A stretch of DNA of 64,000 nucleotides from Marinicella pacifica (GTDB lineage Bacteria; Pseudomonadota; Gammaproteobacteria; Xanthomonadales; Marinicellaceae), in the NCBI RefSeq assembly GCF_014636635.1, contig NZ_BMEO01000003.1, forward strand, positions 1-64,000, given 5' to 3'. A program made the translations under genes and the position numbers. Shown in pieces: positions 27,914 through 36,890 of this stretch. The notes under the pieces are model-generated. The model saw only the letters and a list, made by a program, of their open reading frames with translations, ran no database searches and had not been told where the DNA came from. Position 1 is the stretch's first letter; the number at the start of each line of letters is the position of its first letter.

Positions 27914-29009
27914 ATGGAAACCGCCCCCCAAGAAGCCCAGATTGAAGATTACAAGCAACGTGTTGATGCGTTGAGGAGGTACCTTTGACTATGACGGTAA
28001 GCAAGAACGTCTGGAAGAGGTCGATTTAGAACTGGAAAATCCTCATGTCTGGAATGACCAGGAAAAAGCTGAAAGCCTGTCCAAGGAGCGTGCCCGCTTA
28101 GATGATGTGGTGTCTACGCTGAATGATTTGGATACCGCACTGATGGATACTGAAGCTTTTTTGGAACTGGTGGATGAGGAAGAAGACACCGACAGTTTCT
28201 CCGAAGTGGTTGCCATGCTGGCCGATATTCGTCAAAAAATTGAGCGCATGGAATTTCAGAAAATGTTCTCAGGCGAGATGGATCCGAATAACGCTTTTGT
28301 GGACATTCAAGCCGGTTCCGGTGGCACTGAAGCCCAGGATTGGGCCAATATGGTTCTGCGTATGTATTTACGCTGGATCGAGTCCCGTGGCTGGAAAGCT
28401 GAACTGATGGAAGTGTCTGCCGGCGATGTGGCGGGTATTAAATCGGCCACCATTCGGGTGGAAGGTGACTATGCCTACGGCTGGTTGCGCAGTGAAACCG
28501 GTGTCCATCGGTTGGTAAGAAAATCCCCCTTTGATTCGAATAATAAACGCCACACCAGTTTTGCAGCGGTGTTTGTGTCGCCTGAAATTGATGATAATTT
28601 TGAGATTGACATTAATCCTGCGGATTTGCGCATTGATGTGTACCGTTCATCCGGTGCCGGTGGTCAGCATGTGAACAAAACCGAATCGGCGGTACGCATA
28701 ACCCATTTGCCAACCAACACTGTGGTACAGTGTCAAAACGGGCGATCCCAGCATCAGAATAAGGCCGCGGCCATGCAACAATTAAAATCACGGCTGTATG
28801 AGCTGGAAATGCAAAAGCGCAGTGAAGAATCTCAATCGGTGGAAGATGATAAGTCGGATATCGGCTGGGGCAGCCAGATTCGGTCTTATGTTCTGGATCA
28901 GTCACGCATCAAAGATTTACGCACCGGGGTGGAAAACACCAACACCCAAGCCGTCCTGGATGGTGATTTAGATAAGTTTATTGAAGCCAGTTTAAAACAA
29001 GGTGTATAA
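27914..29009 (+). CDS. prfB: Peptide chain release factor 2 with programmed +1 frameshift
   Basis: RF2 recognises UGA and UAA and releases the finished chain. Translation starts at ATG 27914 and runs 24 codons to an in-frame TGA at 27986-27988; a +1 shift at CTT-T joins 27914-27985 to 27987-29009, giving 364 residues, close to the 365 of E. coli. After the shift the protein reads [19 protein letters not shown], matching RF2. The stop-codon recognition motif SPF (RKSPFDSNN) and the catalytic GGQ ([11 protein letters not shown]) are present. A call that starts at 28107 misses the first ~64 residues. lysS follows 11 nt downstream, the usual gene order. Confidence 0.96.
27971..27989 (+). promoter_or_regulatory. 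prfB programmed +1 frameshift site
   Basis: The internal Shine-Dalgarno-like AGGAGG lies at 27974-27979, followed by TAC-CTT-TGA-C, as in the classical RF2 autoregulatory site (E. coli has AGGGGG-TAT-CTT-TGA-C). When RF2 is scarce the ribosome pauses on TGA and slips forward one base on CTT-T. The full SD hexamer here is a stronger match to the anti-SD than in E. coli. Confidence 0.95.
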
Positions 29010-29020
29010 CGAGACTTAAT

Positions 29021-30502
29021 ATGAGTGAAGAAAATAAATTAATTGCAGAACGTCGCCAGAAGTTACAAAAAATTCGTGATAATCAGTCTGTGGCTTTTCC
29101 AAACCAATTTCGCCGCAGTCATCACGCGGCCAAGTTACACACTTTGTATGACCAATACGACAAGGACACATTGGCTGAAAAAAATATTCCGGTCAAAGTG
29201 ATCGGACGTATGATGAGTCAGCGCTTGTTTGGCAAAGGTGGCTTTGCGGTGCTGCGGGATGTGTCCGGTGATATACAGCTGTTTGTGCAAATAAACGGGG
29301 TGGGTGAAGAGACTTTCGAAGCCTTTAAAAGTTGGGACATTGGTGACATTATTGCCGGCGAAGGTGTTCTGTTCAAAACCAAGACCGGTGAACTCAGTGT
29401 AAACGTCAGTAATCTGCAGTTAATCACCAAATCACTGCGACCCTTACCGGAAAAATTTCACGGCCTGTCCGATCAGGAAACCCGTTACCGCCAACGCTAT
29501 GTGGATCTCATCGTTAATGCCGATTCGGCGGCGGTGTTCAGAATCCGCTCAAAACTGATTTCTGAAATGCGGCGTTTTATGGAATCGCGGGATTTTTTAG
29601 AGGTGGAAACCCCGATGATGCATGTGATTCCCGGCGGTGCGGCTGCCAAGCCATTCACCACTCACCACAATGCCCTGGATTTAAAATTATATTTGCGGGT
29701 GGCACCTGAATTGTTTCTTAAGCGTCTGGTGGTCGGCGGTTTTGAAAAAGTATTCGAGATTAACCGTAATTTCAGAAATGAAGGGGTGTCCACCAAGCAC
29801 AACCCTGAATTCACCATGATGGAGTTTTACTGGGCCTACCGTGATTACAATGATCTCATGGATATCACCGAAGAAATGTTTATACACCTGGCTGAGCAGG
29901 TTTTGGGAACGTCAAAAATCAACTACCAGGGACAGGCGATCGATTTTTCGCGGCCCTTTGCCCGTGAAACGATGACGGATCTGGTGGTCAGGTACAGCCC
30001 GGATTTATGTGTGGAAAAGTGTAATAATTTGTCACTTTTGCAGGAATACTGTGAACAACAAGGCATCGGATACGATAAAAAGGCCTCAAAAGGCCACCTC
30101 ATTGCGGAATTGTTCGATATTTATGTGGAAGATAAGCTGATTCAGCCCACATTTGTGACACAATATCCCACAGAGATATCGCCATTATCGCGTCGATCCG
30201 ATGATAACCCTGAGTTCACCGACCGTTTTGAGCTGTTTATCAGTGGTCATGAAATCGCCAATGGTTTTTCTGAGTTGAATGACCCTGAAGACCAGGCCGA
30301 ACGGTTCAAACAACAAGTGGCTGAATTAGAAGCCGGAGACGATGAAGCCATGCATTTTGATCAGGATTACGTCAGGGCGCTGGAATATGGTATGCCGCCC
30401 ACAGCCGGTGAGGGCATTGGCATTGACCGATTGGTGATGTTGTTCACAGATTCGGCTTCCATACGTGATGTATTGTTGTTCCCGTATATGAAGCCAGAGT
30501 AG
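29021..30502 (+). CDS. lysS: Lysyl-tRNA synthetase (class II)
   Basis: A 493-residue class II synthetase that charges tRNA-Lys in the cytoplasm. An N-terminal OB-fold (~60-165, with GRMMSQRLFGKGGF) binds the anticodon. Motif 2 is FEINRNFRNEGVSTKHNPEF and motif 3 is GIGIDRLVMLF near the C-terminus. Length is as expected. It follows prfB in the common prfB-lysS pair. Confidence 0.98.
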   Translation: MSEENKLIAERRQKLQKIRDNQSVAFPNQFRRSHHAAKLHTLYDQYDKDTLAEKNIPVKVIGRMMSQRLFGKGGFAVLRDVSGDIQLFVQINGVGEETFEAFKSWDIGDIIAGEGVLFKTKTGELSVNVSNLQLITKSLRPLPEKFHGLSDQETRYRQRYVDLIVNADSAAVFRIRSKLISEMRRFMESRDFLEVETPMMHVIPGGAAAKPFTTHHNALDLKLYLRVAPELFLKRLVVGGFEKVFEINRNFRNEGVSTKHNPEFTMMEFYWAYRDYNDLMDITEEMFIHLAEQVLGTSKINYQGQAIDFSRPFARETMTDLVVRYSPDLCVEKCNNLSLLQEYCEQQGIGYDKKASKGHLIAELFDIYVEDKLIQPTFVTQYPTEISPLSRRSDDNPEFTDRFELFISGHEIANGFSELNDPEDQAERFKQQVAELEAGDDEAMHFDQDYVRALEYGMPPTAGEGIGIDRLVMLFTDSASIRDVLLFPYMKPE

Positions 30503-30552
30503 TATTAATGAATAGTCATAACCGATGTCGTTATGGCCAATAAGAGGTACTT

Positions 30553-30900
30553 ATGGACAATCGACAAGATGTGAGATACGCCAGAAAAAAAATGGACGCT
30601 TCCTGTCTGTTGCTTTTTAACGGCCATGCCTATGTGACCCGCGTGATTAACATTTCGGCCACCGGGATTCTGGTTCAACTGGTCGAGGATGATGCGGTTA
30701 AAAACCTTAATTTGGAATCCATTTGCATTCTTGAAATTGTGGTGAATGAATCACTCAACATTCATGTCTCCTCTAAAGTGACCCGCATAGAAGACAATCA
30801 AATCGGCTTGCATTTTATTGCCATCCCCGAAGACAAACAAGCTGAGTTGTGGAAGTTGCTGGGCGAATATGTACATGAAGTTGAACCCATCGACTATTAA
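30553..30900 (+). CDS. PilZ domain protein
   Basis: A 115-residue single-domain protein with the look of a PilZ fold: an N-terminal R-x-x-x-R-like stretch (RQDVRYARKKM) followed by ATGILVQL where the D/N-x-S-x-x-G motif normally lies, then a beta-rich remainder with IGLHFIAIP. PilZ proteins bind cyclic di-GMP and change motility, secretion or polysaccharide synthesis. The NISATGILV segment keeps the Ser and Gly of the binding motif. An AAGAGGT ribosome site precedes the start. It may be transcribed with lysS. Confidence 0.82.
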   Translation: MDNRQDVRYARKKMDASCLLLFNGHAYVTRVINISATGILVQLVEDDAVKNLNLESICILEIVVNESLNIHVSSKVTRIEDNQIGLHFIAIPEDKQAELWKLLGEYVHEVEPIDY

Positions 30901-30922
30901 TCCCCGAATATCGTTTTAACGC

Positions 30923-31552
30923 TTGTCTTTGTACCTCGGTTTTGCCTTTGCCTCACTGATTCTGGCTTTAACGCCGGGACCGGATATGCTCATGGTGATG
31001 GCACTGGCTGCCAGAGAAGGCCTTAAACCTGCTTTACTTTTTATTTGCGGTCTGGTCACCGGCGTCTGGTTTCATACCTTTTTGTTGCTGTTGGGTGTTT
31101 CTGCCCTGATTATGGCATTGCCCGGCGCATTAGGTTTTATGGCGACCTTTGGTGCGCTGTATTTGCTCTATTTAGCGTTTGCCACCTTTCGAGAACGCCA
31201 TCAGTCTTTGCCGCATTCTGATTCAGCGTTAAACACCTCAAAACCCAATCGCTCCAGGTATTGGCGTGGGGTTATTATGAACATCAGCAACCCAAAAGTG
31301 CTGCTGTTTTTTCTGGCTTTTTTTCCGCAATTTGCACAACTGGATGAAGCCGGCTATCAAGTTCGTATGTTGATTCTGGCCCTTATTTTTATACTCACAA
31401 GTTTTGCGGCTTTTGCACTGGTGGCCTGGCTCACAGCCCGTATAGGACAAAAGCAGTTAACCAAGCCCCGCTATAAATTCTTGATGGATTGGTTTAGCAT
31501 CGCTGTGTTTGTTTTTCTGGCCATGTGGATATTCATCACTCTGGTGATTTAA
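30923..31552 (+). CDS. LysE/RhtB family amino-acid exporter
   Basis: A 209-residue inner-membrane protein with about six helices and the family's N-terminal signature ALTPGPDMLMVMA and central NPKVLLFFLAFFPQF. Members export amino acids such as lysine, threonine or homoserine lactone; the substrate cannot be told here. The start is a TTG at 30923, four bases after an in-frame TAA, and no ATG upstream is possible; the resulting N-terminus has family length. Its last 17 bases overlap the convergent ABC transporter gene. Confidence 0.88.
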   Translation: MSLYLGFAFASLILALTPGPDMLMVMALAAREGLKPALLFICGLVTGVWFHTFLLLLGVSALIMALPGALGFMATFGALYLLYLAFATFRERHQSLPHSDSALNTSKPNRSRYWRGVIMNISNPKVLLFFLAFFPQFAQLDEAGYQVRMLILALIFILTSFAAFALVAWLTARIGQKQLTKPRYKFLMDWFSIAVFVFLAMWIFITLVI

Positions 31553-33302
31553 TCTGTCCTGTCTGAATGGCCCACAGTGATTGATAGCGACCCTTTTTTT
31601 CAAGTAATTCAGTGTGACTGCCCGATTCGATGATATGACCTTGATCCATCACATATATACAATCTGCATTCACCACCGTAGACAATCGATGGGCAATCAC
31701 AATCACGGTGCGATCGCGTCCGATGGTCAGTAACGATTTTTGAATCGCGGCTTCAGTTTCATTGTCCACTGCAGAAGTGGCCTCATCTAAAACGAGGATA
31801 GGCGGGTTTTTAAGCAAAGCCCGTGCCAGTGCAATGCGCTGAACTTGTCCGCCGGACAGCTTGGTGCCTTGCTCACCCACCGGGGTGTTATAGCCATCTT
31901 TCAGTTGATTGATAAAGCCGTGGGCTTCAGCTTGTTGAGCGGCACGGTAAACGGCTTGTTCATCGGCGTCAGGATTGCCGTAATGAATGTTGGCAAAAAT
32001 GCTGTCGTTAAATAGAAAAGTGGTTTGAGACACCAGACCGATTTGGCTGCGTAAAGCGTTGAGGTGAATGGTGTTAATTTCATGGCCATCGAGACAAAGA
32101 TTGCCCTGGTCAGCGCGGTAGTAACGCATCAGCAGTTTAATCAAAGTACTTTTGCCGGAGCCGGTTTGTCCCACCAGGGCAACGGTTTGTCCCGCTTGAA
32201 TGTGTATATTGATGGCATCCACAGCCGGTTTTGCCTGATTTGGGTAGGTGAATTGAACCTGATTAAATTGAATCTCACCACTTAATTGAATGCGTTTATC
32301 ATGGTCTGATGATCGAATGGTAATCGGCTGATTGAGCAAATTAAGGATACGCCGAGCCGAAGCCATTCCCCTTTCGTATAGATCCATGGTTACCGCCAGG
32401 TTTTTAAACGGCCACAATAAGCGCTGGGTTAAAAAGACCAGAACACCGTACGCGCCCACTGCTAAATTACCGTTCAAAGTATCCAGGCCACCGATAACAA
32501 AAGTCGCCAGAAAACCCATTAAGATGGCCATCCTTATCACCGGCGTAAAGGCGGCGCTGACTTTAATCGCGGCCTGGTTGGCCTGCACGTACTGATCGCT
32601 GATGGCATGGATGCGTTGCCGTTCGTGTTGTTCTTTGGTGTAGCTTTTAATGGTGGCAATACCGGTTATGTTGGTGTTGATGGCTGCCGCCAGCTTACCG
32701 GCCATGGAGCGCACTTTTGTATACAGGGGTTCGGCTTTACGTTGAAAGAAAAATGCACCAAAGATAATCAGCGGAATGGGTGTGAAGGCCAGTAAGGCCA
32801 GTTTGGGCGATAAGATAAAAAATACCGAGCCCACCGCCACCACCGAGGTCAGAACCTGTAAAATATCATTGGCGCCAACATCCAAAAAGCGTTCTAACTG
32901 GTTCACATCGTCATTCAGGATGGCGGTTAAACGGCCGCTGGACTGGTCTTCAAAAAAAGCCATATCCATGTTTTGTATATGGGAATAACTGTCCACTCGA
33001 AACCGATGCTGTATTTTTTGCGCCAACTCACGCCAGTTTTTCAGGTATAAAAACTGAAAAACCGATTCACCGAGCCAAATAAGGAAAGTCAATAAGCCCA
33101 GTAAAAATAATTGGTTTTTGGGTTCCACGATTCCCAATTGAGCCACAAAGGAATCCTCTTGCTGTATCACCACGTCAATGGCAATACCTATCAGAATTTC
33201 CGGGGCAATATCAAATAATTTATTTACCACCGAGCAGGTTGAGGCCCACATAGCCTGACGTTTAAAACCTTTGGCATAGGCTAAGACTTTAAAAAGTGTC
33301 AT
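31536..33302 (-). CDS. ABC exporter, fused permease-ATPase (MsbA-like)
   Basis: A 588-residue half-transporter: six-helix membrane domain (~1-310) followed by an ATPase domain with Walker A GQTGSGKST (~375), signature LSGGQVQRIALARAL (~485), Walker B ILVLDEATSAVD and the H-loop IVIAHRLSTV. It works as a homodimer or with a partner. Sequence resembles lipid/drug exporters of the MsbA/LmrA class, but the substrate is unknown. It starts 2 nt after the DUF3301 gene, so the two are one transcription unit. Confidence 0.9.
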   Translation of the reverse strand: MTLFKVLAYAKGFKRQAMWASTCSVVNKLFDIAPEILIGIAIDVVIQQEDSFVAQLGIVEPKNQLFLLGLLTFLIWLGESVFQFLYLKNWRELAQKIQHRFRVDSYSHIQNMDMAFFEDQSSGRLTAILNDDVNQLERFLDVGANDILQVLTSVVAVGSVFFILSPKLALLAFTPIPLIIFGAFFFQRKAEPLYTKVRSMAGKLAAAINTNITGIATIKSYTKEQHERQRIHAISDQYVQANQAAIKVSAAFTPVIRMAILMGFLATFVIGGLDTLNGNLAVGAYGVLVFLTQRLLWPFKNLAVTMDLYERGMASARRILNLLNQPITIRSSDHDKRIQLSGEIQFNQVQFTYPNQAKPAVDAINIHIQAGQTVALVGQTGSGKSTLIKLLMRYYRADQGNLCLDGHEINTIHLNALRSQIGLVSQTTFLFNDSIFANIHYGNPDADEQAVYRAAQQAEAHGFINQLKDGYNTPVGEQGTKLSGGQVQRIALARALLKNPPILVLDEATSAVDNETEAAIQKSLLTIGRDRTVIVIAHRLSTVVNADCIYVMDQGHIIESGSHTELLEKKGRYQSLWAIQTGQIKSPE

Positions 33303-33304
33303 GA

Positions 33305-33634
33305 TCAGAACCTTTTTAATCGCAGTGTTTCAATATCACTGCCGTGGTTAAACTGAATTTCAATCACCACACCGCCGTGGTGTTTAATATGACCGCTGTG
33401 GCGGTTGGCGTCGGTGTCTGAAAATTCAAAATCAAACACCCGATAAACAGCCATGCGCCCCAGACGGGATTTGAGTTTACAGGTTTTTTGTACCACCGAA
33501 TCATCCAAAAAAGCCCAGCCGCGCTCGCGGGTTAACTGTTTCCCCAGGCGACGCACTTGTTCAATGGCTTTGGTTTGGTTGTACCAATAGGCTGCAATAA
33601 AGCCCAATATAATTAACAATGTTAATTCAAACAT
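33305..33634 (-). CDS. DUF3301 family membrane-anchored protein
   Basis: A 109-residue protein with one N-terminal membrane helix (FELTLLIILGFIAAYWY) and a small cytoplasmic domain with the DUF3301 pattern: a charged LGKQLTRERGW segment, then R-x-x-x-YRVFDFEFS-x-T...R-x-GHIKHHGG. The function is unknown. It is immediately upstream of the ABC exporter, which suggests a shared envelope role. Confidence 0.8.
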   Translation of the reverse strand: MFELTLLIILGFIAAYWYNQTKAIEQVRRLGKQLTRERGWAFLDDSVVQKTCKLKSRLGRMAVYRVFDFEFSDTDANRHSGHIKHHGGVVIEIQFNHGSDIETLRLKRF

Positions 33635-33937
33635 TCTTTTTGGTGGTCATTGAAATATCTTGAACACAGGATTGTAAGAGGTCTTGGCAACAAATGAAAC
33701 TGATTGTTTTGTTCTGCCGTGAATCCCGGCGCGATGAACCCATGGATTTTGTTAATCATGGTTTTTGGCAAGATAAAGCGTTATAATGCCCTATGGAACA
33801 TTCCATATCCCTTTAAAAAGCCGGCCATTCGAGCCGGCTTTTTAGTCAAAAAATCAATTTTTGACCCACTATATAACCGCTGATCTTTTCACCGGTTAGC
33901 GACAGTTATTATAAAAACGACAATAAGGAAAACAATT
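33635..33937. other. Intergenic region with a terminator but no gene seen
   Basis: About 300 bp between divergent genes. It holds a TATAAT at 33782-33787 with a weak -35, a 6 bp inverted repeat ATGGAA-CA-TTCCAT just after, and a strong hairpin terminator at 33815-33843. A terminator is not expected between divergent genes, so a short transcript may end here. No ORF with a ribosome site was found. Confidence 0.5.
33815..33843. terminator. Strong bidirectional-type hairpin terminator
   Basis: AAAAAGCCGGC (33815-33825) pairs perfectly with GCCGGCTTTTT (33833-33843) around a 7 nt loop, with A and T tracts on either side so that it could act on either strand. Confidence 0.85.
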
Positions 33938-35323
33938 ATGAATTATAACGATATCAAAACAATCGATAAATGTACCATTGCCGCCCGCGGTGGTATGACT
34001 TTATTATCTCAAGAGGAAATTAACCGCATGATGGAGGTGGGCCAGGGCGGTGTCCATGAACTGTTCCGCAAATGCTGCCTTGCGGTCTTAAACCATGATG
34101 CCAGTGATGATGATGCGATGGCGGTACTGAACCGTTATCCGGACTTTAATGTGAAGCTGATTCCACGTGAGCGCGGTATTCATTTGCAGTTCACCAATGC
34201 GCCGGCACAAGCTTTTGTGGACGGTAAAATGATTTCAGGTATCCGCGATTCGATCTTTGCGGTGTTGCGCGATATTGTGTTCCAAAGTGCCCAAAAAGAA
34301 GTCAGCAGTTTTGATTTAGAACAGCCTTTTGATATCACCAATTACGTGTTTGAAATTCTGCGCCGTGCCGAGGTGCATCAATATGGACTGGAACCCAATC
34401 TGGTGGTGTGTTGGGGAGGGCATGCCATTAACCGTGTGGAATACCAATACACCAAAGATGTGGGTTATCAGATTGGCTTACGTGGTGGTCATATCTGTAC
34501 CGGTTGCGGTACCGGTGCCATGAAAGGGCCGATGAAAGGTGCCAGTGTCGGTCATGCCAAACAACGGATAGACAATGGCCGTTATGTGGGTTTAACCGAA
34601 CCCAGTATCATTGCTGCCGAAGCCCCCAACCCGATTGTGAATAATCTGGTTATTATGCCGGACATTGAAAAACGCCTTGAAGCTTTCGTGCGTTTGGGTC
34701 ACGGTATTATTGTATTTCCGGGTGGTGTGGGTACCGCCGAGGAGATTTTATATTTAATCGGTATTTTGTCGGATAAACGCAATCAGGGCATTCCGTTTCC
34801 TTTTATCATGACCGGGCCTAAAGAATCGGCAGAATATTTTTATCAGATTGATGAATTTATCCGTTTTGCATTGGGCGATGAAGTGGCGGATTTATATGAA
34901 ATCATTATTGATGACGCCGAACAGGTGGCGGTGAAAATGATGGCCGGTCTGTCGGCAGTGAAGTTACACCGCAGTCGTCACAAAATCAGTTACTATTTTA
35001 ACTGGGCGCTGCATATCGATGAAAAACTGCAATTTCCCTTCATCCCCACCCATGAAAACATGGCATCATTAAAACTTTACCGTGACCGGCCTCTGGGTGA
35101 ACTGGCGGCATCCTTGCGCGCGGCTTTTTCCGGGATTGTGGCCGGGAATGTGAAAGAATTTGGGCGTCAGCAGGTTCTCAAACATGGGGTCTATCAGATT
35201 CACGGTGAAAAGGATCTGATGGATAAATTAGATAATTTATTAAAAGCTTTTATCGAACAAAAGCGCATGAAATTACCGGGCAGTGAATACGTACCGGTGT
35301 TTGAAGTGGTTAAAGAGGCTTAA
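33938..35323 (+). CDS. ppnN: Pyrimidine/purine nucleotide 5'-monophosphate nucleosidase
   Basis: A 461-residue member of the PpnN (YgdH) family, similar in length to the 454-residue E. coli protein. It splits nucleoside monophosphates into base and ribose 5-phosphate and in E. coli is activated by (p)ppGpp. The central LOG-like Rossmann domain has GGHAIN, RGGHICTGCGTGAMKGPMKG and the PGG-x-GTAEE motif (VFPGGVGTAEEIL). Its last 14 bases overlap the convergent DUF748 gene. Confidence 0.95.
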   Translation: MNYNDIKTIDKCTIAARGGMTLLSQEEINRMMEVGQGGVHELFRKCCLAVLNHDASDDDAMAVLNRYPDFNVKLIPRERGIHLQFTNAPAQAFVDGKMISGIRDSIFAVLRDIVFQSAQKEVSSFDLEQPFDITNYVFEILRRAEVHQYGLEPNLVVCWGGHAINRVEYQYTKDVGYQIGLRGGHICTGCGTGAMKGPMKGASVGHAKQRIDNGRYVGLTEPSIIAAEAPNPIVNNLVIMPDIEKRLEAFVRLGHGIIVFPGGVGTAEEILYLIGILSDKRNQGIPFPFIMTGPKESAEYFYQIDEFIRFALGDEVADLYEIIIDDAEQVAVKMMAGLSAVKLHRSRHKISYYFNWALHIDEKLQFPFIPTHENMASLKLYRDRPLGELAASLRAAFSGIVAGNVKEFGRQQVLKHGVYQIHGEKDLMDKLDNLLKAFIEQKRMKLPGSEYVPVFEVVKEA

Positions 35324-36890
35324 TTTCGCAGCCCCGATTTAAAACATCGCCAATCACCACGCGCCACAGGTTTTCAGTGACCGGCGGTGCGTGGTTAATA
35401 TCTTGTATTATCGGATTATTTAAATCTGGCGTCGTGAGAAACACATCAAGGGTTTCACTGTGCATGTTATTTAACGTCAGGATTTTTTCATCAAATTGAA
35501 GACCGATTGATTGCAGGCTTGTTTGGGTTGTTTCAATCCGTTGATCCGCACTGAATGCGCTCACCCGGGGCAATGACCATTTACCTTGGGTGTAAAATCC
35601 TTCATTGTAAAGACAAAACCGGCTGTCCACTGTTAAGCGGCCGTGTTCAAACTGCCAGGTATCAAGCGCTTTTAACCAGGGGTTTAAACGTTCCAGTGCC
35701 AATTCATCGGCTTGGATGGTACCCTGTAATAGCACAGGGTTGATTGGGCCATGGAGGTTCATTTTTACGGCATGATTAAACGGTTCTGTGACTTCAAATG
35801 CGGCGTTGATATTTTGTTGTTGATTTTCAGTCTCGAGGATAAAATGTTCCACATGACTTTTTATGGTTGGATGTTTGTCCTGAAGTGTTATTTGCCAGTC
35901 AAGCAAAGCCAGGGCATTCAACCGTAACTGCCAAAGATTGTCTGAAGCTTGAGGCGGGTTAATCAGATTACTGAAATCCAGCGGGTCAGCCTGCACGGTT
36001 AATTCTCCGCCGTTCGCACTGATGTTTTCGATATCCAGTTGTTGCGTGTTGATATCTATTTGTATGTTATTTGCCTTGATGTTCGCTTGTTGGACACCAA
36101 AAGGCGGTCGTCTTAATTGCACGATATTCAAAGTGCTGTCCTCAACCTTAATCACCGGCAACTGACCGGATGACCATGTGAGCGAACCGGATGCCGTGAA
36201 TTTGCCATTAAGTTCAATACCAACATTAAACCAAGGTGCAAGCTGTGCCAGCGGCCAGTTATATATTTGCCAGTGAAAACCCTTGTTTTGGGCATTTTGC
36301 TCAAGTAAAAACTCACCGCCGGGGTCGGTTTCAAAGCGCAGTAAGGGCTGATTGGATGTTTGGGTTGAGTCCAATAAATTCGCCATATTGAGTTTAAGAT
36401 TGATGTGGTGAATCTGCAGCGTCTGTTGGTCACGCTGCAGATAAAGTGAACTGTCGATGACTTCAATACGGCCCGGAGAAAATTGCCATTGACTGTCGCC
36501 CGATGGTGGGTTTAAAGCAGGTCGGATCAATTGATTGTCGGCGTTCAAGTGCAGGTTTAATGTGGCTTCTTTTAACAACAGATGATTGATGTTGATGTGA
36601 CGGTTAAGCAATGGCCATAATTGCCAGTCAATAGTCATCTTTTGGGCATCAAGAATGCTGTGGCCGGACAGATCTTCAAGCGTGGTCTCTCGCAGGTGGA
36701 TATCGAGGGTTAGTGGATTGATCCATAGGTGTTGGTAATTGATTTTTAAGTGGTTTTGTTTAAGCTGGGCATTGATGGGGGATTTTAACAAACCAGGCAG
36801 CAACCACAGCAAAGCCACGCAATAAAGAATCAAACCTACGACAAAAGCCGAGAGCACAATTTTACGGCGTTTTGTTGAGCGACGTGTCAT
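35310..36890 (-). CDS. DUF748/AsmA-like envelope protein
   Basis: A 526-residue protein with one N-terminal membrane helix (IVLSAFVVGLILYCVALLWLLPG) and a long periplasmic part made of repeated beta strands, as in DUF748 and AsmA-like proteins that bridge the envelope or carry lipids. Recognisable are the early LNPLTLDIHLRETTL-like segment (here INPLTLDIHLRETTLEDL) and the ALLDWQITL repeat style. Two cysteines occur late (RFCLYN and RGCEIKPL). Its start overlaps the stop of the WYL regulator by 4 nt. Confidence 0.72.
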   Translation of the reverse strand: MTRRSTKRRKIVLSAFVVGLILYCVALLWLLPGLLKSPINAQLKQNHLKINYQHLWINPLTLDIHLRETTLEDLSGHSILDAQKMTIDWQLWPLLNRHININHLLLKEATLNLHLNADNQLIRPALNPPSGDSQWQFSPGRIEVIDSSLYLQRDQQTLQIHHINLKLNMANLLDSTQTSNQPLLRFETDPGGEFLLEQNAQNKGFHWQIYNWPLAQLAPWFNVGIELNGKFTASGSLTWSSGQLPVIKVEDSTLNIVQLRRPPFGVQQANIKANNIQIDINTQQLDIENISANGGELTVQADPLDFSNLINPPQASDNLWQLRLNALALLDWQITLQDKHPTIKSHVEHFILETENQQQNINAAFEVTEPFNHAVKMNLHGPINPVLLQGTIQADELALERLNPWLKALDTWQFEHGRLTVDSRFCLYNEGFYTQGKWSLPRVSAFSADQRIETTQTSLQSIGLQFDEKILTLNNMHSETLDVFLTTPDLNNPIIQDINHAPPVTENLWRVVIGDVLNRGCEIKPL

